DNA of 64,000 bases from Purpureocillium takamizusanense (taxonomy: Eukaryota; Ascomycota; Sordariomycetes; Hypocreales; Ophiocordycipitaceae). The DNA lies in NCBI RefSeq assembly GCF_022605165.1, contig NC_063071.1, positions 992,001-1,056,000 on the forward strand. The letters run 5' to 3'. A program made the translations under genes and the position numbers. This document shows, piece after piece, positions 46,338 through 56,951 of the stretch (position 1 is the first letter of the stretch; every line of letters starts with the position of its first letter). Below the pieces are notes generated by a model. That model was not told the origin of the DNA and made no database searches. It saw nothing but the letters and a program-made list of their open reading frames with translations.

Positions 46338-47694
46338 GTCGATGGTGTGTTTCGGAAGAGAGAGAGGCAGTCGGTCGTGTTGTGCGGCGACGAGGAGAGG
46401 GAGGGGGGATGAATGTCGAGGACAGCTGAGGGCGGTGTGACGGAGGTGAAGCAAGGACGATGATGAGTCGGTGGTGGTGGTGGTGACACGCCAGAGGAGT
46501 CTCTGACTAGGTGGCTACGGTTACACGGTCCGCCGCCGCCGCCGCCGGTGGAGCACCTGCGGATACCGTAACCGTGGCTGGCGCGGGGTGCTGCGAGGTT
46601 GGGGGAGCGACCGATAAGAGAAGATGGAGGATCCGTATGGCGTAGTTAACGTACTTGGTGCTACTAGTAGATGGGGGATGTTGGTCCTCGTGGGCTTCAT
46701 GGTCACTTGCCTCAAATCAGTAGCCCCCGGTGTGACGTGCAGGCAGCCGACGATGCCATCCATCCAGGAGCCATACTTGTCTCTCTAAGTTACATGTCCT
46801 GCAACTGCACCTAGGTACCTGTCTTGCCTGTGTTGGTTTGCTCGGCGGCGGCCACCGAGCCGGGCAGACCTGGCTTGCATCCTCCTGGGGTGGCTTCCAA
46901 AGGTTGTTTGAGAACGACGCTGCAGCGAGCGAATCAGGGCCGTGGCGAGCGCCCATTGCGGAACATCCCCATAACTACCTAGGTACGTACTTGCGCCTTG
47001 GTACCTAGGTAGGTAGGTAGTATGATGCACCTGCTGAACCGAATTGGTTGGTTCGGGTTATTCGCCGCAGCCGAGGCTCGACCACAACATGTTCCTCGCT
47101 CACCACCACCAATGCATGGGCAAGATGGAAACCCTGAGCCCTTGGACAAGCCAGCTGAAAGTGTGTGCATGTTGCCACACGCGCACAGAGTGCTCCACGC
47201 ACGACAACGCAGGTAGTATAATTATCGCTGCGTCGTACGTACGTACGTACATAACATTGATCAACAAAACGACGCCGCGTCATGGCTTGGGAGATGGATA
47301 CCCCTCTCTCGCATGGCACAGTCGCGAGCGAGTGTTGCCGAGTCCACAGCTCGCACGGCCCTTCTCCAAGGTGAACACTGCGTTGCGCATGAGACGAGAC
47401 GAACCGAGAGAAATTCGCGTCACCGCGTAATGGCACACGCAAAACCAAGAAGAAAAAAAATAGAGAGTGTCCTCGCGCACACAACAGGCACGCACACGTA
47501 TTCGTAGTCATTGGTTGTATTGGGTATCAAGTGAGTGTAACGCTAATATAGCATGTTCTAGACCCTTTTCCCCCGCCATAGCCAAACCGTCACGTCGCAT
47601 GTCGTTTCAAAGGAAGAAAAAAGAGAAGCAGTCGGCGTCGCCGAGTCCCTTGGCATAATGAATCTCTCGCTCATCACATGGCACCGCCGCCCGC
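46338..47694. other. Intergenic region with CTAGGTA/GTAC motifs
   Basis: No supported gene. Around 46980-47020 and 47230-47252 are short runs built of GTAC, CCTAGGTA and GTAG units. Confidence 0.45.
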
Positions 47695-48411
47695 TCAGGG
47701 CCCGTACTCGCTCCACTTGATGGACTTGACGTCCTTGTAGCAGCGGTCCTCCATGGCAAACTGGTGGCTCGCGGAGGAGCCCGGGGGCAGGTCGTTGAGC
47801 GGCGTGCACTCGGGCAACAGGCGCACGGGCGCGCACCCCGGGGGCACGTTGTCGTGCGACTTGCCGTCCTTGTCGACCGTCGTCGCGGCCTGCTTGAAGA
47901 CGACGTAGTGCCGCCCCTGGTAGTACGGCAGGCTCTCGTTGCAGGCGATCCACGTCTCCGGGGTCAGGAAGGCGTAGGGGCTGGGGAAGCTGGCGATGCC
48001 CACGCCGGGGGTGCCGAGCCCGGCGTTGAGGTTGGCCGTCGAGAGCGTGTCGGAGCCCTGGTCCTTTGTGAGCTTGAGGCCCGAGGGGAAGGGCGGCGTG
48101 CCGCCGTCGGTGATGACGTTGGACCGGCCGTAGCGCTTGTCCTCGGCCGTGCCGTTTTGGTAGAAGATGCGCGCGTTGTCCGCCGTGGGGACGTTGCCGA
48201 CGAGGGCGAGCCCCGCGCCCGTGTGGATGCTGACAATGTACGTGTTCTGGATGGACGGGTGGAAGTCGCGCGACGGGTCTGTGACGTTGACGACGAGGTG
48301 GAAGCCCTTGGAGTTGGCCGTCTCGGGGTAGTGCGGTGTCACCTGGCGCTCGGCGATGGGCGACGCGGCGGCCAGGCCGACCAGGCCGAGGGTGAGGGCG
48401 GAGGCGATCAT
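47695..48411 (-). CDS. Secreted protein, fungal family of unknown function (DUF7907-like)
   Basis: A 238-residue single-exon protein with a clear signal peptide (MIASALTLGLVGLAAASPIA, probable cleavage after ALA/SPIAE region near residue 17-20). The mature part includes GFHLVVNVTDPSRDF, a YIVSIHTGAGLALV strand, NGTAEDKRY, several N-glycosylation sequons and a C-terminal region with paired cysteines (IACNE, PPGCAPVRLLPECT, EDRCYKD). The layout matches a widespread family of small secreted ascomycete proteins known only as a DUF. Beta-rich; no catalytic motif. It could coat the wall or act on a host, and sequence does not say. Confidence 0.8.
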   Translation of the reverse strand: MIASALTLGLVGLAAASPIAERQVTPHYPETANSKGFHLVVNVTDPSRDFHPSIQNTYIVSIHTGAGLALVGNVPTADNARIFYQNGTAEDKRYGRSNVITDGGTPPFPSGLKLTKDQGSDTLSTANLNAGLGTPGVGIASFPSPYAFLTPETWIACNESLPYYQGRHYVVFKQAATTVDKDGKSHDNVPPGCAPVRLLPECTPLNDLPPGSSASHQFAMEDRCYKDVKSIKWSEYGP

Positions 48412-50859
48412 GGCGGGCAGTTGAGAAAGAGAGAGGTAAGGGGAGGAATTGGAAGAGTAATTGTTCGACTGCCACGTTATGTAATGGAGTGTTTATTGGT
48501 AGGAGAGGATGGACGATGATGTATTGTTGCTGAAGATTGTCGAGATGGAAAAGTCAGGCATGCGGCTCAGCTTCTTATACACGCCCGCCTCGTCGCACTG
48601 ACCCGCCGCAGATCCGGGCGACGAGATGCCGTGACAGGCTTACGGATGCGCGTCGACAGATGACGATGCGCAGGAGATGGAGGAGCCCAAGACGGGGGAT
48701 GGACATTGGGACGGAGGCGATGCGGAGAAGGGGATCCCCAGTCGGCGGAGTCTAAACAACTGGAGCCGTTGTGGGCCCGTCTACCTCACATCCTCAGCGG
48801 CGGTATTGCCTTCCTCCGGCACTACTAGCGAGGACCCTGTGGGGGTCATCCGGTACTTATCCATCAATCCCGTCTGACAGTTAGTAGGCTCAGTGGAGGG
48901 ACGCAGGCGCGGCAGAGGCGCGGGAGACGGCTACTACTAGGGTCGCTCACTGATGATGAAATACGAGCCCACCTAGGCAGCCGCATCCACTGATGTTCAC
49001 TGCCGGCAGCGCGCACGGCAGCGCCATGGCGTCATGGGCGGCGGTTGGTCCCCTCGGCGACAGGCCGCTCGATGCATGGGATCTGCATCCCGCTCCTTGG
49101 CATCAATGCGGCTACTAAGTTAGTAGGAACGACCATCAGCTCGTATCGACATGCTTTCCGTACGTTAGTAGTAGTAGCTTTCTGTGCTGCCACAGACGAT
49201 GATGATACCGCCCGCTTGTTAGGCGCACGACGTCGTGGGGCGAGGGCGTTGCATGTTGCCTGGTGATGTCACGCCAGGACCGTCCGCTCATATGGTATTA
49301 CTAGGCGCCCTTCGCAGCGAATTTCCTCGTTGGGCGGGCGCGCTCCGGGGCTTGGTCGCCGCCGAGAAAATCGTGAACAGTCGTCGCGGGGGTCATGAGC
49401 GTGTTTTGATGGCTTTTCCGGCGGGGAGACTGGCGTGACGCCACGACACGCGATCGGTGGGTATATACAGTATACTATAGCGAGGGATCGTGACGATACT
49501 ATCGTGTGTTGGCGGCCCCGTCATGCCCGTCCCCCGTCCATTGCAAATGGGCTACGTATCTATGGACGTTCAACAAGAATCACATTGACGCATCGGCGAA
49601 GTTAGAGCAAATCGTGCTTGCCCGACGACTTAGAGAAGAACGTTGACCAAGAAGCCAGTCATTCGGTGTCCGCTGCGCCACCAAAAACGAAGCCAGCCAG
49701 CCAGCCCGCATCCCCAACAAGTGAAACGAAACACAACGGCCCTTTCCGTTCCACATCCCTCCTCTCCTGACCCTGCAGACAAGGGTCCACGCCAATGGTG
49801 CGCCGCACCCGCGATCGAACCAACAAGTTCGTCTGCCGAGCCTCTCATCCTCCGGGCTGCCGGCTGGCATCAATGCCGTCAGCGGTTAGTAGCTGGGAAA
49901 GGCAAAGGATGTGGTTTACGAGCTGCTGCAACGCTGGCCGTGTAAAATGTTTGGTGGGATTTTCTATGTGACCGTCCGGCCCCGAAGGATGGCGTCGTCC
50001 GCCCGCCCGTCCGGCTGCAGCAGCAGCGCCCCCGGAGGTAAGACGATGCGGCTCGGCCGCTGCGTCCGTGAGGAATGAATGCATCTCCGCCCGCCGGCGT
50101 GACGTTCGGGCCGCCCGTGAACCTTGACCTACTACTACACGCTTTCCGTAGCGTTTCGGTGACACTCGTGTGGCGAAATGGCAGACTCGCCTGGTGCGTC
50201 TCGTGGAATCCTGACCCCAAGCGGATTCATCGCGCATCACCATATTATCCTGCGCACCCCTTTGAGGAGGAGCGCAGCACGACACATGACGCAGAGGACT
50301 CCTCTATGAGGCTACGCTCCTGTGTTTTCGTGAAGGGTCCTGGGATACACTGCTATTCTTCACGCATGGACGCAGTGTCGAAACGATCTCCGAACTGGTG
50401 GCAGTGGTGTTGCGGGGGAGAGGGGAGGGCTTTGCTAGTTTGCACCATCTCCGACTCATGGCCAAGATAGGAAATACACACCCAAAGGGGAAATGTCAAC
50501 GGTCCCATGATTGGAACGACAGCGCTTCAACTTGAACCCTTGCCCGACGATCAGCACCATAACCAGGCATCCAGAGCCTGTTGTTCTTGTCCAGTTCGTG
50601 CTTCTCGTCTCTCGCCATCATCAAATAGCCTTAGGGTAGCCCGCAACGCCGCCCCCAAAATTGAACCCATGTCTTGTTGTTCCGCAGCGGGCTAGAACCC
50701 ATCAGGCCCTCCCTCTTCCTCCTCCTCCACCACCCAAATTTCTCTCCAGTTCCCCCCACCCACATCACGAACAGAGGGGGGGACAAGAGAGATCCACACC
50801 TCGAAAAGCCTTCTTAAGGGACTTGAGCCTCGTCTTGTCTCCAACAAATCAAATCATCT
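48412..50859. other. 2.4-kb intergenic region, no gene seen
   Basis: Promoter side of the secreted protein and 5' flank of the tRNA genes. Only short overlapping frames. Confidence 0.45.
48574..48580 (-). promoter_or_regulatory. TATA-like element of the secreted-protein gene
   Basis: On the minus strand this reads GTATAAG, about 165 nt upstream of the ATG at 48411. Placement fits a core promoter with a leader of about 130 nt. Confidence 0.4.
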
Positions 50860-50933
50860 GGTTTCGTGGTCTAGTTGGTCATGATTTCTCGCTAACACCG
50901 AGAAGGTCCCCGGTTCGAGCCCGGGCGAAACCA
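50860..50933 (+). tRNA. tRNA-Val (anticodon AAC), copy 1
   Basis: A 74-nt intronless cloverleaf. The acceptor stem GGTTTCG pairs with CGAAACC, the anticodon stem TCTCG with CGAGA around loop CTAACAC, and the T arm CCCGG around TTCGAGC closes with CCGGG. The A box (TGGTCTAGTTGG) and B box (GGTTCGAGCCC) are visible. The sequence resembles yeast tRNA-Val(AAC). A short T run follows about 8 nt downstream, a likely Pol III terminator. Confidence 0.95.
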
Positions 50934-50977
50934 CGACGTCGTCTTTTCGGCATCACCTCTGCTTTCTTCAATCACCT

Positions 50978-51051
50978 GGTTTCGTGGTCTAGTTGGTCAT
51001 GATTTCTCGCTAACACCGAGAAGGTCCCCGGTTCGAGCCCGGGCGAAACCA
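50978..51051 (+). tRNA. tRNA-Val (anticodon AAC), copy 2
   Basis: Identical in mature sequence to the copy 44 nt upstream; flanks are also similar on both sides (TCA..CTGG before, GTCGTCTTTT after), so this is a recent tandem duplication of a unit of about 118 nt. T run at the end as Pol III terminator. Confidence 0.95.
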
Positions 51052-51627
51052 CGTTGTCGTCTTTTTGCCGTTCACGTCGGTGGATTTGTGCCTCTTGAAT
51101 TGGGTACTCGTCGAAGGCAGCATCTGCTAGATGCTACTGCCTCAGGGGTGGTGTCAAAGGTTGAGGCAATAGTGCCCTTTCTTTTTACTTATGCGACCTG
51201 ACTTTGGCATCGATCAGCCCCTGAATGAATTCGGCCGCAAGGCCCAACACCTGGTCGCCCTCGGCCCCTCGCTCTTGATCGCCTCATGTGACGTGGTCAT
51301 GTATGCCTCGACAAAGGCTTCTCCGATACTGCGCTCCTCTGCTGTAGTCCGACAAGGGCACCAGCCTGTAGTCCTGGAGGGCAGTACTTTTGGATGACAA
51401 GTTCCCGCGCAGATTCCGGCAGAGCACAGGATGGTTTCGATCCGCGACAAGGAAGACGCCGAGGACATCGACTGTGTGCTCTTGATAGACTCACCAAACC
51501 GAGGGAAATTTGTTTGTGGAACTGAGAATGCTCTTCGCGTGGGCGAGGATAGTAAAAAGATACAGATAAGCGGCCGCAGGTAAGAGAGAAGATACGGACT
51601 TGAAAACATGCTCTGAAGGCGTCGGAG

Positions 51628-54600
51628 CTAAGCTTGCTGCCTCTGTACCAGCATCATTGGACGTCCACCTTCGACAATGTCCCCTGGCGCTACCAAGACC
51701 TTCGACACCGTCCCCGCGACCAATTTCTGGTCAGCATGCACGTTGACCTCCATCTTCATGGCCTCCAGGATAGCCACCACCTGACCGGCGGCGAGCGTCT
51801 GTCCCTCCTCGACCAACACCTTCCAGACGTTGGCGGTCATTGGCGCCCTTATTATCTGGAGATTCGGATCTGTGGCGGCCGCGTCAGTACATGGCTTTGA
51901 TCCAATGCCACGAACCCCAACACTTACCATTCTCGAGAGAGACAGCAGGATTCATCTGCAAACGATCCGCATCTTTTTGTTCACGCCACTTGGCAAGACA
52001 CTCCTCTTCGCGGTGAGCCATCTGCTCTTGCGCCACCGCTCTCGAGCTCGCGACCCGCCTAGCCTCGGCGGCGGTGTCCTCGAGCAGCCGATTATGCTCC
52101 GCCATGTCAAACACGCTCTGCTCGACCTCGAACTCGTACATGCCCGCCCTGAACTGCGCCATCTTGGCGTCGTACTCGTCCTCGCCCACCTCATAGAAGC
52201 ACACGACGTCCATGCTGTCAAACATCCACGGCGTCTGCGGCCTGAACCCCTTCTTCGCGCCGTACAGGTCCAGCCCCGGGATCGTCATCCCCAGCGGCAT
52301 GTACCCGCCGGGACAGTCGACGGGGTACACGGCGATGCAGCTGCCCCCCCAGGAGAACGTCCCTTCGGGCGTGTACGTCCTGCTTGGGTTCATCTTGGGC
52401 GAGCGGAGGCGGTGGCGCGGGTCGACGGGGAGGCACAGCGGCAGCGCCATGAAGAACCCGACGCCAATGATGATGGACTCGAGGCTCAGCAAGGTTTGTT
52501 TGAGCTCGGTGGGCGTCATGTCGTTGGCTTCGGCGAGAAAGGCGAATGGGTCGGGGAGGTAGCTGGCGAGCGAGCGCTGGTTGGCCGTGTACCGCTCGAT
52601 GCACTCGCCGAGCTTCCTGTGCGTGAACGTGACGGGGAGACGGAAGCGGCGGTTCGGTAGCTTGGCGTGCCGCATGTCCCCCAGGCCGTCCTCCAGTTTG
52701 ACCAGGGTGTCTACCAGGAGGTCGCGGGGCAGCTTCAGGCCGTTGTAGGTGATGGCAAGTGAGTTGCCGCAGCCGACCATGTTGACGATGGCTCCGACGC
52801 CGGCCGGGTCGTATAGGGACACAAGGCCGTCGGTTTGTTCGATGAGCTTCTGCAGGGCGGTGGCTCTACACTTGTGGTTCAGATCAAATCGTCCATCTCC
52901 ATAGTCGACAAGGAGATAGTCGTCTCCGCCACAGCGGTACGTGACGTTGGGCCTTGACGAGGTCGCCTGCAATTCCTTGACAACGTCGGACCCGGAATTC
53001 GTGGAGCTTGCACCTATCGCGCCGGTGTCAAACTCTTTGCAACCCTCCCAGCCTGTCTCGAGGCCGCGTTCCAGCTGGCGCAGGTATTCATCCTGCCGTC
53101 GCCGCTGCTCGAGTGCGTCATCCAAGCTCGTCCTCTCGAACCTCACCACGTCTCCCGGCCGCAGCTGCCCGAGCTTCCACATGTCCGCATTGACGACCGT
53201 CGCGCTGCATATGAAGCCCCCAAAGTCCGGGCAGTCGACGGGGAAGATGACGGCCTCGTCGCCCGTCCAGTTGATGCCCCCGATCGGGTACCCGTACTCG
53301 ATCACGTTGCTCGGGTGCGCGCCGCCGTCCCCGCCGTCTGTACGGGCGAAGTGAGGCCGCGGACCGATGAGTCGTATCCCGCCCCGGGCGGCATTGTGGC
53401 TTACCTCCCACGGTGTCTCGTAAAACTCCTCGAGGCCTCGCTCCGACAGGTACCCCGTCTCGTACGGCCCGGGCATGACCTGGATATGCCAGCAGGGGGC
53501 GTTTGTGTAACTGGGTACGAGGTGCCCTGGGATGCCCTTCTGTTCGACTTTGGGTAGGTTCCCTGAATCCAGGGTTGCGAGAAAGTCTCCAGTACGGAGT
53601 GGGCGGCCCTGGTACCCGCCGATGCCGGTCATGGGGTTCGTTGACTTACTCCCAAGCCATACGGCCACATTGGTGAAGCCTCCATGCACTGCCAGATAGA
53701 CTCTGCAGCCCGAAGACATCCTTCCCATCGTCAGCCTCTGTCCTGCGCGGATCAATGAGCGAGTCCAGCGCGGGAAGTCTTGTCCGTCAAGCTGAGCGGG
53801 AATCACCGGTCCGCACAGAGCCACGATGGCGTCGCTGACAAAAAGCAACTCCGGGCCGGTGAGAGTTATCTCTAAGCCCTCTGTGCCAACCGGATTGCCA
53901 GCAAGTATGTTGGCGGCCTGGAGGGCGATGGGGTCCATGGGCCCTGCGTGGCCGAAGCCATGCCCGACGGTCGGTCTGCCGGGGTAGTCTTGCACGAGGG
54001 TGTAGGAGCCCCCGGATATGACTTCTATCCCGGAGAAGTTGGGCTTGAAGGCTTCTAGGAACTGCGTAGTAGTTTGCCCGTTGAGGAACGTCTCGTCACG
54101 GGCAAGCTGTCGCAAAAACTCCAGATTTGTCGGAGGGCCGCGAATGGTGCTGCCGTCAAGTACTTCCTGCAACTCCCTGATTGTACGCTCCCTGTCTGGA
54201 CTCCATTGCATCACCTTTGCAATGAGGGGATCGTAGCCTATGCCGATTTGCGTTCCGGCGCGGGCCCATGTGTCGACGCGGGTGCCCGACAGCCTGTGCC
54301 ACACGACCTCTTGCAACAGGCCCGGGCTTGGTGCGAAGTCCCTCGCCGGATTCTCAGCGCACAGTCGCACTTCGATGGCGTGGCCGTTTGGTTTCAAGGC
54401 TTGAAGCTGCAGCGAGTCCAGGACACCGTCGTCGAGACCCCCGAGGCCCTGCAGCTCGCGATCGGCCTGGCGTAGCATGAGCTCCACGAGGTCCAGCCCG
54501 TAGCACAACTCGGTGATGCCATGCTCGACCTGTATCCTGGTGTTCATCTCAAGAAAGAAAAAGTCGCCAGTCTCGTCGTCGACGAGGAACTCGACCGTCC

Positions 54601-55545
54601 CGAGAGACCCATATTTGACGCTCTTGGCCAGTTGGACCGCACAGCTCGTCAGCTTTTCTCTCAGAGCTGGGTGCTTGTTGACGACGAAAGGGCTTGGGCA
54701 TTCTTCAACCAGCTTCTGGTGCCGCCTCTGAATGGAGCACTCGCGCTCGCCGAAGCTTATCGCATGACCCAGCCCGTTCCCAAAGACTTGCACCTCGATG
54801 TGACGACTCGAGGGTATGTACCGCTCGAGGAAAACGCCAGCGTCTTTGAACAAGGCCGCTCCCCGCGACTTTGCCGTGGCAAAGTTCCGTCTCAGGTCCG
54901 ACTCATCGTTGCACACAAAGAGTCCCATTCCTCCTCCGCCGGCGGTAGCCTTCAGCATGACAGGATAACCGATCTCCTGGGCGGAGGATGCCGCGGCTTC
55001 TTCGGTCTCGAGCAGACCCTGGCTCCCGGGCACCACTGGGACTCCGGCTGCGACTGCGAGCTCCCGCGCTGTGTGCTTCACGCCAAAGGTCTCAATGGCC
55101 TCGGATGGAGGCCCGACGAAGATGAGTCCAGCGGCTACGACCGCGCGAGCAAAGGCGGCGTTCTCGGACAGGAAGCCATAGCCTGGGATGATTGCCTGCG
55201 TATCGCGAGCTTTTGCTATAGAAATAATTTGCTCTCTGGTAGCTTATTAGCGACAAAGCATCGTCATGGGACACGCAAGCGGGCAGCATTGCTGACCCGT
55301 CAAGATACGCCGTCGTTGGATCTCCAGCAAGCAGACAGCTCTCATCGGCGGCGGTGACGTGTAGAGAATCGCTATCGACACTGCTATACACTGCCACGGT
55401 TCGGATCCCAAGTCTCCTGGAGTCTCGGTTAACGTATGGTCGCGTCTCATCACCGCTACAGATCTTACCTGCAAGTCTGAATGATTCGACATGCGATTTC
55501 GCCTCGATTGGCCACCAAGATGGCCCGGAGCTTCAAATCGTTCAT
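51628..55545 (-). CDS. lamA: Biotin-dependent carboxylase fused to KipA/KipI domains (LamA-like; urea-carboxylase-like)
   Basis: A 1248-residue protein. Exons are 55469-55545, 55297-55416, 51928-55235 and 51628-51869. Domain order: biotin carboxylase (~1-450; LVANRGEIACRI, IIPGYGFLSENAAFA, KATAGGGGMGL, EMNTRIQVEHGIT), AHS2/KipA (~465-770; ISGGSYTLVQDYPGRPT, GHAGPMDP), AHS1/KipI (~870-1110; YGDGRFDLNHKCRA, YDPAGVGAIVNMVG), then BCCP with the biotin-accepting Lys in EAMKMEVN. There is no amidase domain, so it is not Dur1,2. It is divergent from a LamB/YcsF gene. Bacteria have the same parts as PxpA (YcsF), PxpB (KipI) and PxpC (KipA) for 5-oxoproline cleavage, and Aspergillus lamA/lamB serve 2-pyrrolidinone use. 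A role in ATP-driven lactam opening is therefore likely. A stand-alone urea carboxylase is the alternative. The first exon start (MNDLKLRAILVANRG) fits the family. Confidence 0.85.
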
Positions 55546-56109
55546 GGTAGTCGGTATAAGATTTGAGTTGAGTGCTAGTCCTAGCTGGCCACAAGATCAC
55601 AGAAATCGGTTCATGGGTGATTTTCCGGGGATCATTGGGCGTATATACTTGATATGACATCAGTGAGCGTCTCATGCACTCAGTAGAGGGGCAGTTGTGC
55701 TGCGGATCGTGGCGTTCACCCTCTCACGCATGGGCATGCTGTGAGTGATGGGATCTGCAATGGACGGAGTCAGTCAGCCCAGTCACGGTAGCACTGAGCA
55801 CCACACTCGTGTATGCTGGCTGATGCCGCACGGACAGGGTTGCAGCATTTAGCCAAAGTTACACGAGGACTGCCACACTGTTTCACCCCGTAGTATACTG
55901 TACGTCTCGGCGTCTGTTGTGTTCATCTTACATCACAGAATGAAAATGAGCTGTCATGCAGTCGAGCGTGCGTTTGCGATTGCAGGTGGCGAGAAGTAGT
56001 AGGAGCGTACGAAGTATATGAACGCGTGCCGGGGACACCTCGTTGACGATCCAATTCCTCGACCACCATAGCTCTCGTCGCCACCGTGAAAGGCACGATT
56101 TAAACGAAG
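55546..56109. promoter_or_regulatory. Shared divergent promoter of the lamA-like and lamB-like genes
   Basis: 564 bases between two start codons. No HGATAR doublet (the nitrogen regulator AreA site) stands out on inspection. A TACGAAGTA element lies near 56008. Confidence 0.5.
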
Positions 56110-56951
56110 ATGACTCAGTTCAACGGCAAAGTACTCATCAATTGCGACATGGGCGAAGCGTACGGCAACTATGCCTGCGGCCCCGACGATGACATCCTGC
56201 CCCTGATTGACATCGCCAATGTTGCGTGTGGCTTCCAGTGAGAAAACGCCAGACGATGCCGTTGAGCCGCTTTTCGCGATACTGACTTTCGACGTCTTTC
56301 TCTAGTGCTGGCGACCCCTGCATCATGGCCAAGACAGTCGCGCAGTGCAAGATCCACGGCGTCAAGGTCGGCGCTCACCCTGGCCTCCCCGACATCCAGG
56401 GCTTCGGCCGGCGCGAGATGCAACTCACGCCTGAAGAGCACACAGCCAACATGGTCTACCAGATCGGCGCCCTGCAGGCGTTTCTCGACCGCGAGCAGCT
56501 CGCCATGCACCACGTCAAGCCCCACGGCGTGCTGTACGGCATGATGGCGCGCAACGTGGACGTCGCGCGGGCCGTGTGGGCGGGCGTCCCCAAGGGCATG
56601 CGCGTGTTCGGCCTGGCCGGGACGCCCATGGAGACGGCGGCGCTCGAGGCCGGGCTCGAGTTCTGGGCCGAGTACTATGCCGACGTCAAGTACCGCGCCG
56701 ACGGGAGCCTGGTCACGGGCCGGCGGAGGGACACCTGGGGGATGGAGGACGTGCGGGCACACCTCCGGCTGCAGCTCGAGCGGGGGCAGGTGACGGCAGT
56801 GGACACGGGCGAGGTGGTCGCCTTGCCCTCGGTCAAGGACTACCCCGTCTCCGTGTGCTGCCACTCCGACTCGCCGGGGTGCCTAGATATCATCCGGACG
56901 GCGAGGGGGGTGGTGGACGAGGTGAACAAGGCGGTTACGGGATCATCGTAG
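56110..56951 (+). CDS. lamB: LamB/YcsF family protein (5-oxoprolinase subunit A-like)
   Basis: A 257-residue protein. Exons are 56110-56237 and 56306-56951 (GTGAGA donor). It begins [18 protein letters not shown], the family signature (usually DLNEGFG), and continues [13 protein letters not shown] across the intron, [20 protein letters not shown] and [13 protein letters not shown], the conserved metal/active-site segments of the LamB/YcsF fold. Length is normal. In bacteria this is PxpA, which with PxpB and PxpC opens 5-oxoproline with ATP; in Aspergillus lamB is needed for lactam use. Pairing with the gene on the other strand supports the same function here. Confidence 0.93.

Noticed and set aside
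47558..48475. 305-codon minus-strand frame overlapping the secreted protein
   Set aside because: Out of frame with the signal peptide and cysteine pattern; Arg/His/Pro/Gly-rich, as expected of a shifted frame.
50860..51051. Reading the paired tRNAs as tRNA-Glu
   Set aside because: The D-arm is similar, but the anticodon loop CTAACAC gives AAC, and the acceptor stem matches tRNA-Val.
51628..55545. Full urea amidolyase (Dur1,2)
   Set aside because: The protein starts directly with the biotin carboxylase LVANRGEIA motif and there is no amidase domain upstream or downstream.
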